This document shows, piece after piece, positions 20,001 to 27,873 of a stretch of DNA of 64,000 nucleotides (position 1 is its first letter; every line of letters starts with the position of its first letter). The position numbers and the translations under genes were made by a program. The notes under the pieces are model-generated. The model saw only the letters and a program-made list of their open reading frames with translations. It was not told where the DNA came from and did no database searches. Source of the stretch: Mycolicibacterium doricum (GTDB taxonomy: Bacteria; Actinomycetota; Actinomycetes; Mycobacteriales; Mycobacteriaceae); assembly GCF_010728155.1 (NCBI RefSeq), contig NZ_AP022605.1, positions 1,922,001 to 1,986,000 on the forward strand, written 5' to 3'.

Positions 20001-20642
20001 ACCAGCCCTGGGCTTCCGGCACTGAAGACCTATCCTGTTTTTTCCGAAGCGTTGTCACCGATCTCGCAGACACCGGCCGACCGCATCATCGACAACATTG
20101 TTCGCATTGTCGGAGTCGAAGGTCCCGTGACCGGCTGGCGGATACACCAGGTGTACAGAAAGAGCGCGGGGAGCGGTGAGTCTCACGACGAGTTTTCTCG
20201 ACTAATCAACAGGGCTATCTCAGCGGCTGAGCGCCGGCAGAGGATCGTTTCGGAGAATCCGTTCAACCAAACCGGCAATAAGCCAAGGACTTTCAGGCTA
20301 CCGAGCCAGTCCTCAGCAGTCGCACGCGAACTCGGTCCCCGGACCATTGACATCGTGCCCCCAAGCGAGGTGCTGCAGTACTGCCGGAATGCGTCAGCCG
20401 GTAAAACGCTGTCTGAAAACGAATTAGTTGACCGGGTGGGCAAGCTGCTCCGTACCAGGCAAGTACCAACTGAGCTGCGGAACGCCGTTATCGCAGCGCT
20501 GCGCCGGGATGCGAAGGCCAGCGAACAACGTGTCACGAGCCCCGCGCGTGCGTCGGCTTTAGGATCAAACGGTCAAGGTTCCCAGAGATCAGAAAGCCTC
20601 TGTCCCTCGTGCTTTACAGTCCATGCAGGTGAGTGCGCATGA
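17088..20642 (+). CDS. Large SNF2-family translocase with C-terminal CxxC-H-C tag
   Basis: 1184 residues from ATG 17088. Residues ~1-430 are an uncharacterised region containing a helix-hairpin-helix (YFDGIGETSATRIRAAA, near 275). A complete SNF2 core follows: GDEMGLGKTVEAIA (~470), VDEAHYIKN (~566), LTGTPLENRLDEF, and AQIVAGGVGLNIQAA with IARAHRMGQ. A disordered Pro/Arg-rich linker (~880-990) leads to a winged-helix-like domain (VTGWRIHQVYRKSAG ... RTFRLPSQ) and a segment RTIDIVPPSEVLQYC, as in the tails of some defence helicases. The protein ends CPSCFTVHAGECA, the same metal-binding tag as the protein at 3477-3953. It diverges from the minus-strand operon and probably belongs to the same system. 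Confidence 0.88.
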   Translation: MGSDEQPSTSAIGDEIRGWVDAATAVTAARHEIAKAAVAQSAALRARTVKARRNNRYLWHVIPLRSTDQAVFQAAARSACLPPIHPDVQRELDRLTTEVAAATEDLRKVTGFGRLLMFGGTRDKANQAAQFLTDYRRWFLTSGIGQAIDQARPVDDQRIRALTVRDALADWVGFKQQLPDHGQTAALDDSTTFAILPNATAVIRRAAAEESKLRKSADDAGNKVRSKETDRMLADMSVERLREATRDKIRVGALTDNGITNVLAVLNNEGILEYFDGIGETSATRIRAAARTLRQNTFDEMPMRIDIKNRTPEHTEFLRRLRAWDAARRASTSSADMAIVEELAPVAAAIDNTVTHAIVIPTALSTVEDFRDAIKIVARSARAIADAQDAATSGDPWEDFLTRPADYFALLAELGFITEDDEKTHGDLPTEIIEAVRDFELKGDYLTASLRGYQSFAARFALVQRKVIIGDEMGLGKTVEAIAALAHLRAKGEHNFLVVCPAAVVTNWVREVTAKSKLPAHRLHGPDRQWAAKNWERNGGVGVTTFETLRWLNDEVSTPALSCVVVDEAHYIKNPDALRTQRTSQLIGSCERAILLTGTPLENRLDEFRNLVGYLRPDLVLDANEFAPKKFRRQVAPAYLRRNQEDVLTELPELVEVDEWMPMSGEDVAAYRAAVEQRNFMAMRQATMKQGLKSTKMQRLVEIVLEAEANGRRVVVFSHFLDVLRDIARHMPGRVFGPLTGSVAASQRQVLVDDFSAAKKGAVLVAQIVAGGVGLNIQAASVVVICEPQLKPTTEWQAIARAHRMGQLESVQVHRLLSEEGVDQRLREILATKKALFESFARESDMAASAPEAYDITEAELARDIIASERERLFGQPAQAAPARTPAETKIGDSTAVSEQPRRERPPASQRPSTPVPVIHPPPTPRSLAAEPGPSNQESARTREGTFADRPRRVAPQQKESPASLSAMPQATSPGLPALKTYPVFSEALSPISQTPADRIIDNIVRIVGVEGPVTGWRIHQVYRKSAGSGESHDEFSRLINRAISAAERRQRIVSENPFNQTGNKPRTFRLPSQSSAVARELGPRTIDIVPPSEVLQYCRNASAGKTLSENELVDRVGKLLRTRQVPTELRNAVIAALRRDAKASEQRVTSPARASALGSNGQGSQRSESLCPSCFTVHAGECA

Positions 20643-20652
20643 CCGCTTGCAC

Positions 20653-20967
20653 TTACTCACTCGATTCCAGCGCCCCCCATCCGTCAGCTTGCTCGGCGGC
20701 GTCGAGCAGTATCTGAGCCAGCGCACGGGATTGTGCACCGGACAAGGGGCCGTCACCAGCGATATACACGTAGATTTCTGTCGGATTATCTCGGCTGAGC
20801 GTCCCATCCGGATGCTGGAGAGCAGACAGATGCACCCCATGTTCGCAGCCGTCCACGCGCTGCTCGTCGGTGTAAACAATCCTGTACAGCTCATCACCAT
20901 CCAACTCCCATTCAGTGCAGCCCGCTGCGCCCCACGGCAGCGCCGGCACACAATCGTTGGTCGTCAT
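20653..20967 (-). CDS. Small acidic protein coupled to tniQ 1
   Basis: 104 residues from ATG 20967, which overlaps the TniQ stop (ATGA), so it is very probably translated with the transposition operon. It is acidic and has WELDGDELYRIVYTDEQ and NPTEIYVYIAGDGPLSGAQ segments, then a helix ending in DAAEQADGW. I do not recognise a family with a known job. It ends 10 bases from the convergent end of the SNF2 gene, which may mark where operon 1 meets its neighbour. Confidence 0.6.
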   Translation of the reverse strand: MTTNDCVPALPWGAAGCTEWELDGDELYRIVYTDEQRVDGCEHGVHLSALQHPDGTLSRDNPTEIYVYIAGDGPLSGAQSRALAQILLDAAEQADGWGALESSE

Positions 20968-21875
20968 CGTGGTCCTCCCTCTCCTTTGGTAGTTGCATCC
21001 CTTCGGCTATCGGTATCCAGCGCGGCCAGCTGACGAAGCCTCCACTCGTAGAGGGGATCCGCGGCGCGGTACGGCACATGGCCGTCGATAACGAGCTCGA
21101 ACAGGTCGAGCAGGGATTTGCCACGCTCAACTCTGCTCGCCGCAAGCAGTCGAGACTTCCAGGAAGGGTCGGACAGCGCAGTTGCTAGGCGCACGATCTC
21201 CGGGTACATGGCTGCGTTGCGACAAGCGGTGCCGGAACCCCGCTGGGTCTCGTCGGGTTCAAGCTCGGCCAAGCGGAAGCTGACGGCTTCCAACGGCTGC
21301 CAGTAGTTCCAGTGCTCCACTACCTCGTAGGCATCGGAGATCGCCTGACGAATCGACGCCCGGCCATGGCTGTGAATAAACCTTTGGTGACGTCGGTGTG
21401 CAAGCAGTATGTCCGCACGTGAAGCACCTATGACTTTCGTGACCGGCCGCGTAGCGTCCACACGGAACGCAGTTCCGTTGAGCCACAGACTATGTACGCC
21501 GCAGAACACGTGGTCGTGTGTGGACCAGACTTGTGGGAATGTGATTCGTTCTCCGTGCCTCGACGCGCAGTGTGGACAGCCTGGGCCGATGGACTCAACT
21601 TCGCGCCGGTGCAGCTGCGGGTAGATTGTCCAATCGGCAGGGACCCGCAATTCAGGCAGTGCGAAGGCTACAGCGCGGTCACTCATCGACACGCTCTTGC
21701 ACAAAGCAGCCCGCATCGTTGGTCCGCGGCGGGTCAGCAGCGCTTCGAGGCGAGACCTACTGATGCCGTTCGCTTTCGCTAGGCGAGCGAGATATTCGGC
21801 AAGTACCTCGTTGGGGAGCGGCTTCACGGGGCGCGGAAGTGTCTGATTGCGACTGCCCGTCGTAAACGTCTGCAT
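20964..21875 (-). CDS. tniQ: TniQ/TnsD family target-selection protein (Tn7-like operon 1)
   Basis: 303 residues from ATG 21875. The start of the protein (LPRPVKPLPNEVLAEYLARLAKANGIS) is the typical TniQ opening, and a zinc-finger pair CPHCASRH ... FCGVHSLWL follows. TniQ proteins link the TnsC ATPase to target DNA in Tn7-like elements. It is the fourth gene after TnsA, TnsB and TnsC, 8 bases after TnsC. The protein is TniQ-sized rather than long like TnsD, so it may choose sites loosely or work with another targeting factor. Confidence 0.85.
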   Translation of the reverse strand: MQTFTTGSRNQTLPRPVKPLPNEVLAEYLARLAKANGISRSRLEALLTRRGPTMRAALCKSVSMSDRAVAFALPELRVPADWTIYPQLHRREVESIGPGCPHCASRHGERITFPQVWSTHDHVFCGVHSLWLNGTAFRVDATRPVTKVIGASRADILLAHRRHQRFIHSHGRASIRQAISDAYEVVEHWNYWQPLEAVSFRLAELEPDETQRGSGTACRNAAMYPEIVRLATALSDPSWKSRLLAASRVERGKSLLDLFELVIDGHVPYRAADPLYEWRLRQLAALDTDSRRDATTKGEGGPR

Positions 21876-21883
21876 GATTCGGC

Positions 21884-22915
21884 CTAGCCGGCTTTCGGCG
21901 CGCTTGGGTGACTGGTCGCGGACTCTGCCGCATGGTCGATGATGGCTGCGTCGAGCGACTCCCGGCTGACCGCATCTTCTCCGCTGAGGATTGCCGTGAT
22001 CGCGGCTACCCGGATGAGATGACTCAGACTGCTGATCGACCCGCCCGTTCGTTGGTGTAGGTATTTCGAGTTGCGAGTCAAAGTGCCCTCTCGGTGCCTG
22101 TAGAGGCGCAATGCTGATTCCATTGATGCGACAAGCGATTTCCATTCGTCGTTGAATGGAAAGTTGCCCGTCTTGATCAGAACGGACCGTCCCGAGATTT
22201 GCCGGCCGCGGACTCCGGTGAACAGCCCGGAGCGCTCCACGTTGATGCCCGCGTAGACGAATGTGGCGGGCATGTGCTCGCTGAAGTACTTCAGATGATC
22301 GGACATGTCCTCGCCGGCGGCACTGGCAAGGTTGAGGTTGTGGATCTCGTCGACAATGACGAGCTCGGTCCGGGCCTCGGTGAGCACGTGGCACACGGCA
22401 TCGGCGATGTCTGTGGTGTTGTGACGTTGCCGCGTAGGAAGTCCGAGGAAGTTGGCGAACTCTGAAGCGAGCTTGCGGGGCGAGCCTTTCGGCGGTGTCG
22501 TGATGTAGACGACAGGTATCCGGTCCTGGCCGGGATACCGGCGGCGTACGTTCTGCTCGTGGATCTTTCCGAGCAACTTGATGGTGGTGGTCTTCCCGCT
22601 CGCCCACGGCCCTGACACGATCATGGATCGGCGGGCGCCGCATTCACGTTGATTGAGCAGAGTCAGCAGCCGGCCCTGGCGGGTGATGTGGCGGACCGTT
22701 GAAGTCTCGATGATGACCAACTCCGAGTGGTAGGCCATGCGTCGGTCATCGAAGGCGAGCTTCTCCACCCCGGTGAGCGTGCTGTAGTAATCGTGATCGG
22801 GTAGGTCAAATATTGCGGGTTTGGCGTCGACGAATCTGCGCCAACCATCAAGCGTTACTGACGGCAGCTGACGGGGGTCGAGGTCGGGCTCGGCCGCCTG
22901 CTCATCGACGGTCAT
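21884..22915 (-). CDS. tnsC: TnsC/TniB AAA+ transposition regulator (Tn7-like operon 1)
   Basis: 343 residues from ATG 22915; in-frame upstream codons lie inside the tnsB end. Walker A is SGPWASGKTTTIKLL, Walker B is LVIVDEIHNL, and sensor-region text FVYAGINVERSGLF precedes a helical C-terminus (HQRTGGSISSLSHLIR) typical of TnsC/TniB. The ATPase forms filaments on DNA, activates the TnsB transposase and talks to TniQ. It shares layout but not close sequence with the TnsC at 34099-35136. Confidence 0.88.
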   Translation of the reverse strand: MTVDEQAAEPDLDPRQLPSVTLDGWRRFVDAKPAIFDLPDHDYYSTLTGVEKLAFDDRRMAYHSELVIIETSTVRHITRQGRLLTLLNQRECGARRSMIVSGPWASGKTTTIKLLGKIHEQNVRRRYPGQDRIPVVYITTPPKGSPRKLASEFANFLGLPTRQRHNTTDIADAVCHVLTEARTELVIVDEIHNLNLASAAGEDMSDHLKYFSEHMPATFVYAGINVERSGLFTGVRGRQISGRSVLIKTGNFPFNDEWKSLVASMESALRLYRHREGTLTRNSKYLHQRTGGSISSLSHLIRVAAITAILSGEDAVSRESLDAAIIDHAAESATSHPSAPKAG

Positions 22916-22922
22916 CTTCGAA

Positions 22923-24986
22923 TCACCATGTGTCGGACTCCTTCTCGGCGTCGAATACGGGTAGTGGGATGACGTCGTCGATATCGTCGTCTTCCTCCGG
23001 GGACAACTGAGCCGTAGGCTGGTTCGCTGCTGGCGGCACTGTGGGTGGTAGTTCCGCCGCCGCCCGCGTCCGGGCGATTGCTCGGCGGTCCTTTGCGGTG
23101 CGGCGACGCCGAGCCGGCGGCTCGGGTGCCACGGACGCACGTCCCAAGAGGTCCTCGACTGCGGCCGTGATCGCCTCTTGCGAGGTTCGTCGCTCTCCTC
23201 GACTTGTCTCGAGTTGACGTGCATGCTCCCACAGTGACGACCCGAACGGCTGCGGTGCGGTATGGAGCTGCGTCCAGCAGGCCATCAGGTAGCCCTCGCC
23301 GTGGTGGTTGCGAACCCAAATGCGACTGACGTCGTAGGGGTCGTAGTGGACCTGCCACTGCGTGCCCTTGCCGGGTACCCCGGAAATCTCACCCCGCGCA
23401 GCGTCCAAGTCGTCGCTGTCGTAGGTCCGGTAGTCGATGGTGATGCCTGCGGCTGTCACCGTCCGGTACAGGCTGGGTAGGAGTGCGATGTATTGGTCGG
23501 AGGTCAACGGCGCGGGGATGTACCCGCTGACGGCGAGCATGGACGCGTACTTCTCGTTCGGGGTCAGCTTTCGTTGCGGGTTCAAGGGGTCCCGCAGTCC
23601 ATCGTGGGGTCTGTTCTGCCAGGCGACGACGATCCATTCGTCCAGCAGATCCTGAAGCTCTTGCAGCGAGAAAACTGCATTCTGCTCGGCGTTCTTGCCT
23701 CGGTTCTCGACCGATGATCCGAGGTAGCCGGTGACGTATTGTGCGAAAAGGGTTTTGACCGATCCCAGGGTGCGTTCGACGATCGGCTTATCGGTGGGCT
23801 CGTCCTTGTGTGCAGGCTGCATGCTGATCCCGAGCGATCGGCATGCAGAGCGGAAAGTGCTCGACAGATAGACGGCGCCGTTGTCGTACACGATGTTCTC
23901 GGGAACGATGACGGGGCGGGCAGCAGCGTGCTCAAGTCTGTCATCGACAGACCGCATTGCGTGGTAGGGCAGGACCGAGTTCGACATTCGGACGGCATCG
24001 ATCCACCCTGGCCGCATCGGTTCCGGCGTCATCGATTTTGCGACAAGAAGGGATGCGTCTACTGCCTTCGTTGTAGGTCGCAGAACCGCCGCGACGATTG
24101 TGCGCGTCGCAGCGTCGACGAGGCCCGTCAGCTCCACCCGGCCCCTCACCGACTCATCGAGCCGGATGCCGACATCGAACGGTGTGGTGTCGATCTGCAT
24201 CCACTCACCGGGACGGCTCGCGACGACCTTACCGAACACGCCCTCCGGCTGATGGCCCTTCGTCTGCCGGGTTCGAGCGGATCCAGTGGCGTGACGCGCC
24301 GGGGGGAGCCGTTTCATCAGCCGATGAAACGTGGTGTGAGAAGGCAGTTTCACGCCGTCGCCGAACTTGTCGACCACTCGCCGGTCCACGTGCCATTTCA
24401 TGGCGATCTCTGTGCGCGTCGACTGCAGTTCGTTTTCGTTCAGCACCTCCAACAGCACGCCCACGTAGCGACTATCGACCCGCCGGTTTGGCGAGCGCCG
24501 GCGGTGAAGACGGCCGTCAACCAGCCCGGCAACGCCGGATCGTTCGTAACGGCGACGGAGTTCTTGAAGGTACTTCAGGCCCAATGGGGTTCCAGCGGCA
24601 TCAAGTTCGGAGCATTTGTTGCGTTCTCGCTGTCCGAGTGATGTCGATCGAATGTCGTATCCGTTGCGCGGAGTGGTCTGCGGCGATGAGCCGACTGGTA
24701 TCCCGTCGACCACTTCGGAGATGTGGTGCTCGAGCCAGAGGACGCGCTCCTGGACCCGCCTCGGCAGCGCGGAGAAGTAGTCGGGTGGGATTGGGCGGCG
24801 ACGAACGCTGGGAGATAGGACGTCGAATGAACTGTCCGCGAACAAGTCCGCAATCTTGACTGCTGCGAGCTGACCGTCCTCGCGACGTAGCTTCGCTATC
24901 ATTCCGTCTATCGCCACCAGCTCGCAGAACTTGCCGTCGTAGCGACAAAAGTCGCCGATGGCGATTTTGGCGGGCTCAGCAGTCAT
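22923..24986 (-). CDS. tnsB: TnsB/TniA DDE transposase (Tn7-like operon 1)
   Basis: 687 residues from ATG 24986, which overlaps the tnsA stop. The N-terminal half has winged-helix DNA-binding segments (RRRYERSGVAGLVDGRLHRR). The retroviral-type catalytic core shows Asp in MQIDTTPFDV, Asp in NIVYDNGAVYLS and Glu in DKPIVERTLGS, so the DDE triad is complete. A Mu-type C-terminal domain and an acidic tail (EEDDDIDDVIPLP), probably the TnsC contact, follow. It cuts and joins the 3' ends of the element. Confidence 0.92.
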   Translation of the reverse strand: MTAEPAKIAIGDFCRYDGKFCELVAIDGMIAKLRREDGQLAAVKIADLFADSSFDVLSPSVRRRPIPPDYFSALPRRVQERVLWLEHHISEVVDGIPVGSSPQTTPRNGYDIRSTSLGQRERNKCSELDAAGTPLGLKYLQELRRRYERSGVAGLVDGRLHRRRSPNRRVDSRYVGVLLEVLNENELQSTRTEIAMKWHVDRRVVDKFGDGVKLPSHTTFHRLMKRLPPARHATGSARTRQTKGHQPEGVFGKVVASRPGEWMQIDTTPFDVGIRLDESVRGRVELTGLVDAATRTIVAAVLRPTTKAVDASLLVAKSMTPEPMRPGWIDAVRMSNSVLPYHAMRSVDDRLEHAAARPVIVPENIVYDNGAVYLSSTFRSACRSLGISMQPAHKDEPTDKPIVERTLGSVKTLFAQYVTGYLGSSVENRGKNAEQNAVFSLQELQDLLDEWIVVAWQNRPHDGLRDPLNPQRKLTPNEKYASMLAVSGYIPAPLTSDQYIALLPSLYRTVTAAGITIDYRTYDSDDLDAARGEISGVPGKGTQWQVHYDPYDVSRIWVRNHHGEGYLMACWTQLHTAPQPFGSSLWEHARQLETSRGERRTSQEAITAAVEDLLGRASVAPEPPARRRRTAKDRRAIARTRAAAELPPTVPPAANQPTAQLSPEEDDDIDDVIPLPVFDAEKESDTW

Positions 24987-25897
24987 CGTGTGGCCAACCG
25001 GATCAGCGTATGTTCACCGATCGGCGCCGAGTCGACATCGACGTCGATCTCGTGTGTCCAGAGCAGGTGATAGAGAGTGGGTAGTACTAATATCGGTTCG
25101 CCCGCCGCGAGGGCGGCTGCGCCGATTGTCTTCGGGTTGTGGGCCAGTAGCGAGGTCAGGTTGGTAACGACGTCCTGCCGTCGATTTCGCGGATTCCGGT
25201 AGCCGGCGAGCCAACGCAAGTTCGCGGCTCGGATCGGAGGCTGATCTCCAACACGGCGGTAGGTCCACCCAGTACGCCCGCACAGCGCAATGGTCGATCC
25301 GAATGCCTCGCGAGCGTCACCGTCCACGAGTCGGTCTGGTCGAACATCCACGACGACGCCGTCGCCGGATCTGGTTCGGAGGAACACATCAGGTGTGTGC
25401 TGCCGCTGTTTTCCTGCGGCCGAAACGAAGCGAAAAGTGAAGGGCTGTACTGATATTCCAATGATGTCTGGATCGAAGTCGGCCGCGATCAGAAAATCAC
25501 GTTCAACCCACGATTCGAATGAGATGTGCGACTCTGTGGTCGAGCACCACCACTCGCCGGTGAAGTTTTTCTGACCCTTGTACGTCGAGGCTTTGCGGAC
25601 CGGCGCGCATTTCTCGAACGGCGCTGACCACAGCTCGTCGACCGGAATTTGAGCGACAGGTTCGCCCTCAGCGGGCCGGTAGTCAATCAGCTCGCTGTTT
25701 CGAATCTGCGCCGCCGCGCGCCCATGGGTGGGCACGTCCTGATCGTATGGCCGCCAACCGGGATGACCCTGCCGGACACGCCCGGTGTGGTCAAGTGCAA
25801 TGACGGTGGCGTAGCGAGGAACCTGGAGACGTGGATACGCGCTGATGCGGACACGAATCGCCGAGCTGAGGCGTGAGCGCATCGTCTTGACCAGCAC
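24983..25897 (-). CDS. tnsA: TnsA-like transposase endonuclease subunit (Tn7-like operon 1)
   Basis: 304 residues from GTG 25897, or 299 from ATG 25882. The restriction-enzyme-like core is visible: SHISFESWVERDFLIAADFD (Glu), HTPDVFLR (Asp) and VVVDVRPDRL where canonical TnsA has an E/Q-x-K signature, so the usual lysine is arginine. TnsA cuts the 5' ends of the transposon, turning copying into cut-and-paste. The shared WLAGYR segment near residue 230 is also found in the TnsA at 31293-32048. It is the first gene of a four- to five-gene operon. Confidence 0.82.
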   Translation of the reverse strand: MLVKTMRSRLSSAIRVRISAYPRLQVPRYATVIALDHTGRVRQGHPGWRPYDQDVPTHGRAAAQIRNSELIDYRPAEGEPVAQIPVDELWSAPFEKCAPVRKASTYKGQKNFTGEWWCSTTESHISFESWVERDFLIAADFDPDIIGISVQPFTFRFVSAAGKQRQHTPDVFLRTRSGDGVVVDVRPDRLVDGDAREAFGSTIALCGRTGWTYRRVGDQPPIRAANLRWLAGYRNPRNRRQDVVTNLTSLLAHNPKTIGAAALAAGEPILVLPTLYHLLWTHEIDVDVDSAPIGEHTLIRLATR

Positions 25898-26098
25898 GGC
25901 CTATCCCATGTTGGTAGCGATGGACGTGCCGCGTCAGTGTCGGCGTGCATTCCGTTCCCGTCGATCGGGCAGCAAAAGGCTTCGTGGCGGCGTTCCGGCG
26001 GGCACTCGCGGGCGAACGCGCCCTCGTCCTGAGTGCCCGATGTTGTCGGACCGCACAGTTACGCTGATCCGTCACCGGCAAGCAGTGGAGGAACCGCC

Positions 26099-26743
26099 AT
26101 GAACAAGGCCGAGCGGCTGTGGAATTTACGGGACGGCGTGCTGGCGTGGCTATACGAGCTGCGGCTCGAAGGAGCCACCATTGCAGAGGCGAAACCGGCT
26201 GCCTTCATGGAGGCAACTTCTTGGTCTGGCTCTGAAGTCACTCGCGAGGAGGTGAACGCCGCGCTGGAGTGGCTAATGGAGGAGGGCTACGTCGACGGCA
26301 CCGGCACCATGCAGAGGATCGTCCTCAGGCCAAAGCTGACCCCCTATGGAGAGAAGTACGCGGCGTCGGGCAAGTCGGTGCGGGACCTTCCCGGCGTCGC
26401 CGAGGTGCAGAGCCCGTACCTGCACATCGAGGGCAGCAGCGGTGTGGCCGTCGCGTTCAGCAGCCCCGGCGCCACGCAGACTGTCAACGTCCGTCAGAAA
26501 GTGGATCAAGCGCGAGCCCTCGCCGATGCGATCGAACAGGTCCTTCCTGCGCTCGCAGATGAGCAGCTCCGCGCCGCCGGCGAAGAGCTAGTGTCGGACA
26601 TCCGCCGTGAATCGAACTCTGATTCCCCGTCCCCGGGTCGGCTCAAGACGTTGGCTACCGCTGCGATGACTTCGGTCGCGACCGCGGCCGGCACCGAAGT
26701 CGGGAAGGTGATCATCGAGGCAGCGCTTCCCCTGATCTCATGA
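26099..26743 (+). CDS. Unknown protein with winged-helix-like N-terminus, upstream of ietAS
   Basis: 214 residues from ATG 26099, chosen because GGAGGA lies 6-8 bases upstream. Residues 1-90 look like a winged-helix or adaptor domain (LWNLRDGVLAWLYELRLEGATIAEAKP ... VNAALEWLMEEGYVDG). The middle has a short beta region and the last ~80 residues are helical and Ala-rich, ending in a hydrophobic segment (VGKVIIEAALPLIS). I do not recognise the family. It shares strand with the AAA ATPase gene but is 161 bases from it, so it may be a sensor or regulator for ietAS or an independent gene. Confidence 0.65.
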   Translation: MNKAERLWNLRDGVLAWLYELRLEGATIAEAKPAAFMEATSWSGSEVTREEVNAALEWLMEEGYVDGTGTMQRIVLRPKLTPYGEKYAASGKSVRDLPGVAEVQSPYLHIEGSSGVAVAFSSPGATQTVNVRQKVDQARALADAIEQVLPALADEQLRAAGEELVSDIRRESNSDSPSPGRLKTLATAAMTSVATAAGTEVGKVIIEAALPLIS

Positions 26744-26904
26744 CGCCAGACGCGCCTGCCAATGGGGGCGCGTCGCGAGCGGCCATGAAATCCTTCCTTC
26801 GACTTGATTCCGCGCGGACTTAATCGGCCAGGTATCGGCTTCGCACATAGCGTCAGACCGTACGATCTACGCTACGCAGCACATTCCGCCAGAAGGGAGG
26901 CGTC

Positions 26905-27873
26905 ATGGCTGGCCTCGGCGAGCACATCACGGCGATGGTTCGCAATCACGCTGCCGGCGACGACGCCGCCTTTTATTCCGTCGCACTGCAGATCGCGGCA
27001 CGCGAGGCCCGGCAAGGGCACCACGTCCTGGCCTCCAACATAAAGAAAGCAGTCGACGCGTCGCGTGAACGCGCGCCCCTTGCAAACGTCACCGCACTTC
27101 CACGAGTTCGCGGCGAGTTGGCCGAACTGGTGGAAGCATCGCATCCACAAGTTCACCTGCGTGAACTGGTGGCGCCGTCGGAACGGACTGCTCAGATCAA
27201 GCAGTTGCTCGCCGAGCAGCGTCAGCGGAAGAATCTGCTTGAGCACGGGTTCGCGCCATCGCACCGCCTACTCTTGGTCGGGCCGCCGGGAACCGGAAAG
27301 ACGATGACCGCATCGGTCCTCGCCACCGAGCTGTCCCTGCCGATGTACACCGTCCGTTTGGATGCCCTGCTCAGCAAGTTCATGGGTGAAACTGCGGCGA
27401 AACTGCGCATCGTATTCGATGCCGTGGCTGCGGAACGTGGCGTCTATCTCTTCGATGAGTTCGATGCGCTCGGCGCGGACCGCTCAGGGAACGACGTCGG
27501 CGAGGCCCGACGAATACTGAACTCGTTTCTTGTGTTCCTCGAGAACTCCAGCCCCGAATCGATCGTAATAGCAGCGACGAACCACCGATCCATCCTTGAC
27601 AAGGCGCTGTTCCGGCGCTTCGACGCGGTGCTGGATTACACCCTCCCTGACGCTCGGCAAGCCACTGCCGTGATGCGTGCCCGGCTGGGCTCGCTGATTG
27701 AGAGATCAAGCCTGGCCAAGCTTGGCGAGTACACGGACGGACTAAGTCATGCGGACCTGGTGAAGGCTGCGGAATCGGCAGCCAAGGCGGTCCTGATGCG
27801 AGGTGATGTGATGGTGGAGCGCGACGATCTCATTGCAGCGTTGAACGCGCGGCGATCGGCCACTATTGCCTGA
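26905..27873 (+). CDS. ietA: AAA+ ATPase, IetA-like component of ietAS defence pair
   Basis: 322 residues from ATG 26905 with GGGAGG upstream. Walker A LLVGPPGTGKTMTASVLA (~residue 130), Walker B YLFDEFDALGADR, sensor 1 IVIAATNHRS and a DKALFRRFDAVLDY arginine-finger region mark a classic AAA+ of the type found in protease-coupled defence. The next gene, overlapping by 8 bases, is a subtilisin-like protease. An AAA ATPase followed by an S8 protease is the layout of the experimentally described ietAS antiphage system, and I assign it on that basis. Confidence 0.85.
   Translation: MAGLGEHITAMVRNHAAGDDAAFYSVALQIAAREARQGHHVLASNIKKAVDASRERAPLANVTALPRVRGELAELVEASHPQVHLRELVAPSERTAQIKQLLAEQRQRKNLLEHGFAPSHRLLLVGPPGTGKTMTASVLATELSLPMYTVRLDALLSKFMGETAAKLRIVFDAVAAERGVYLFDEFDALGADRSGNDVGEARRILNSFLVFLENSSPESIVIAATNHRSILDKALFRRFDAVLDYTLPDARQATAVMRARLGSLIERSSLAKLGEYTDGLSHADLVKAAESAAKAVLMRGDVMVERDDLIAALNARRSATIA

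Noticed and set aside
3477..20642. Naming the DUF499 cluster as DISARM or BREX
   Set aside because: No DrmA/DrmB/DrmC, no PglZ and no BrxC-like gene is seen; only the helicase and methylase types are reminiscent of those systems.
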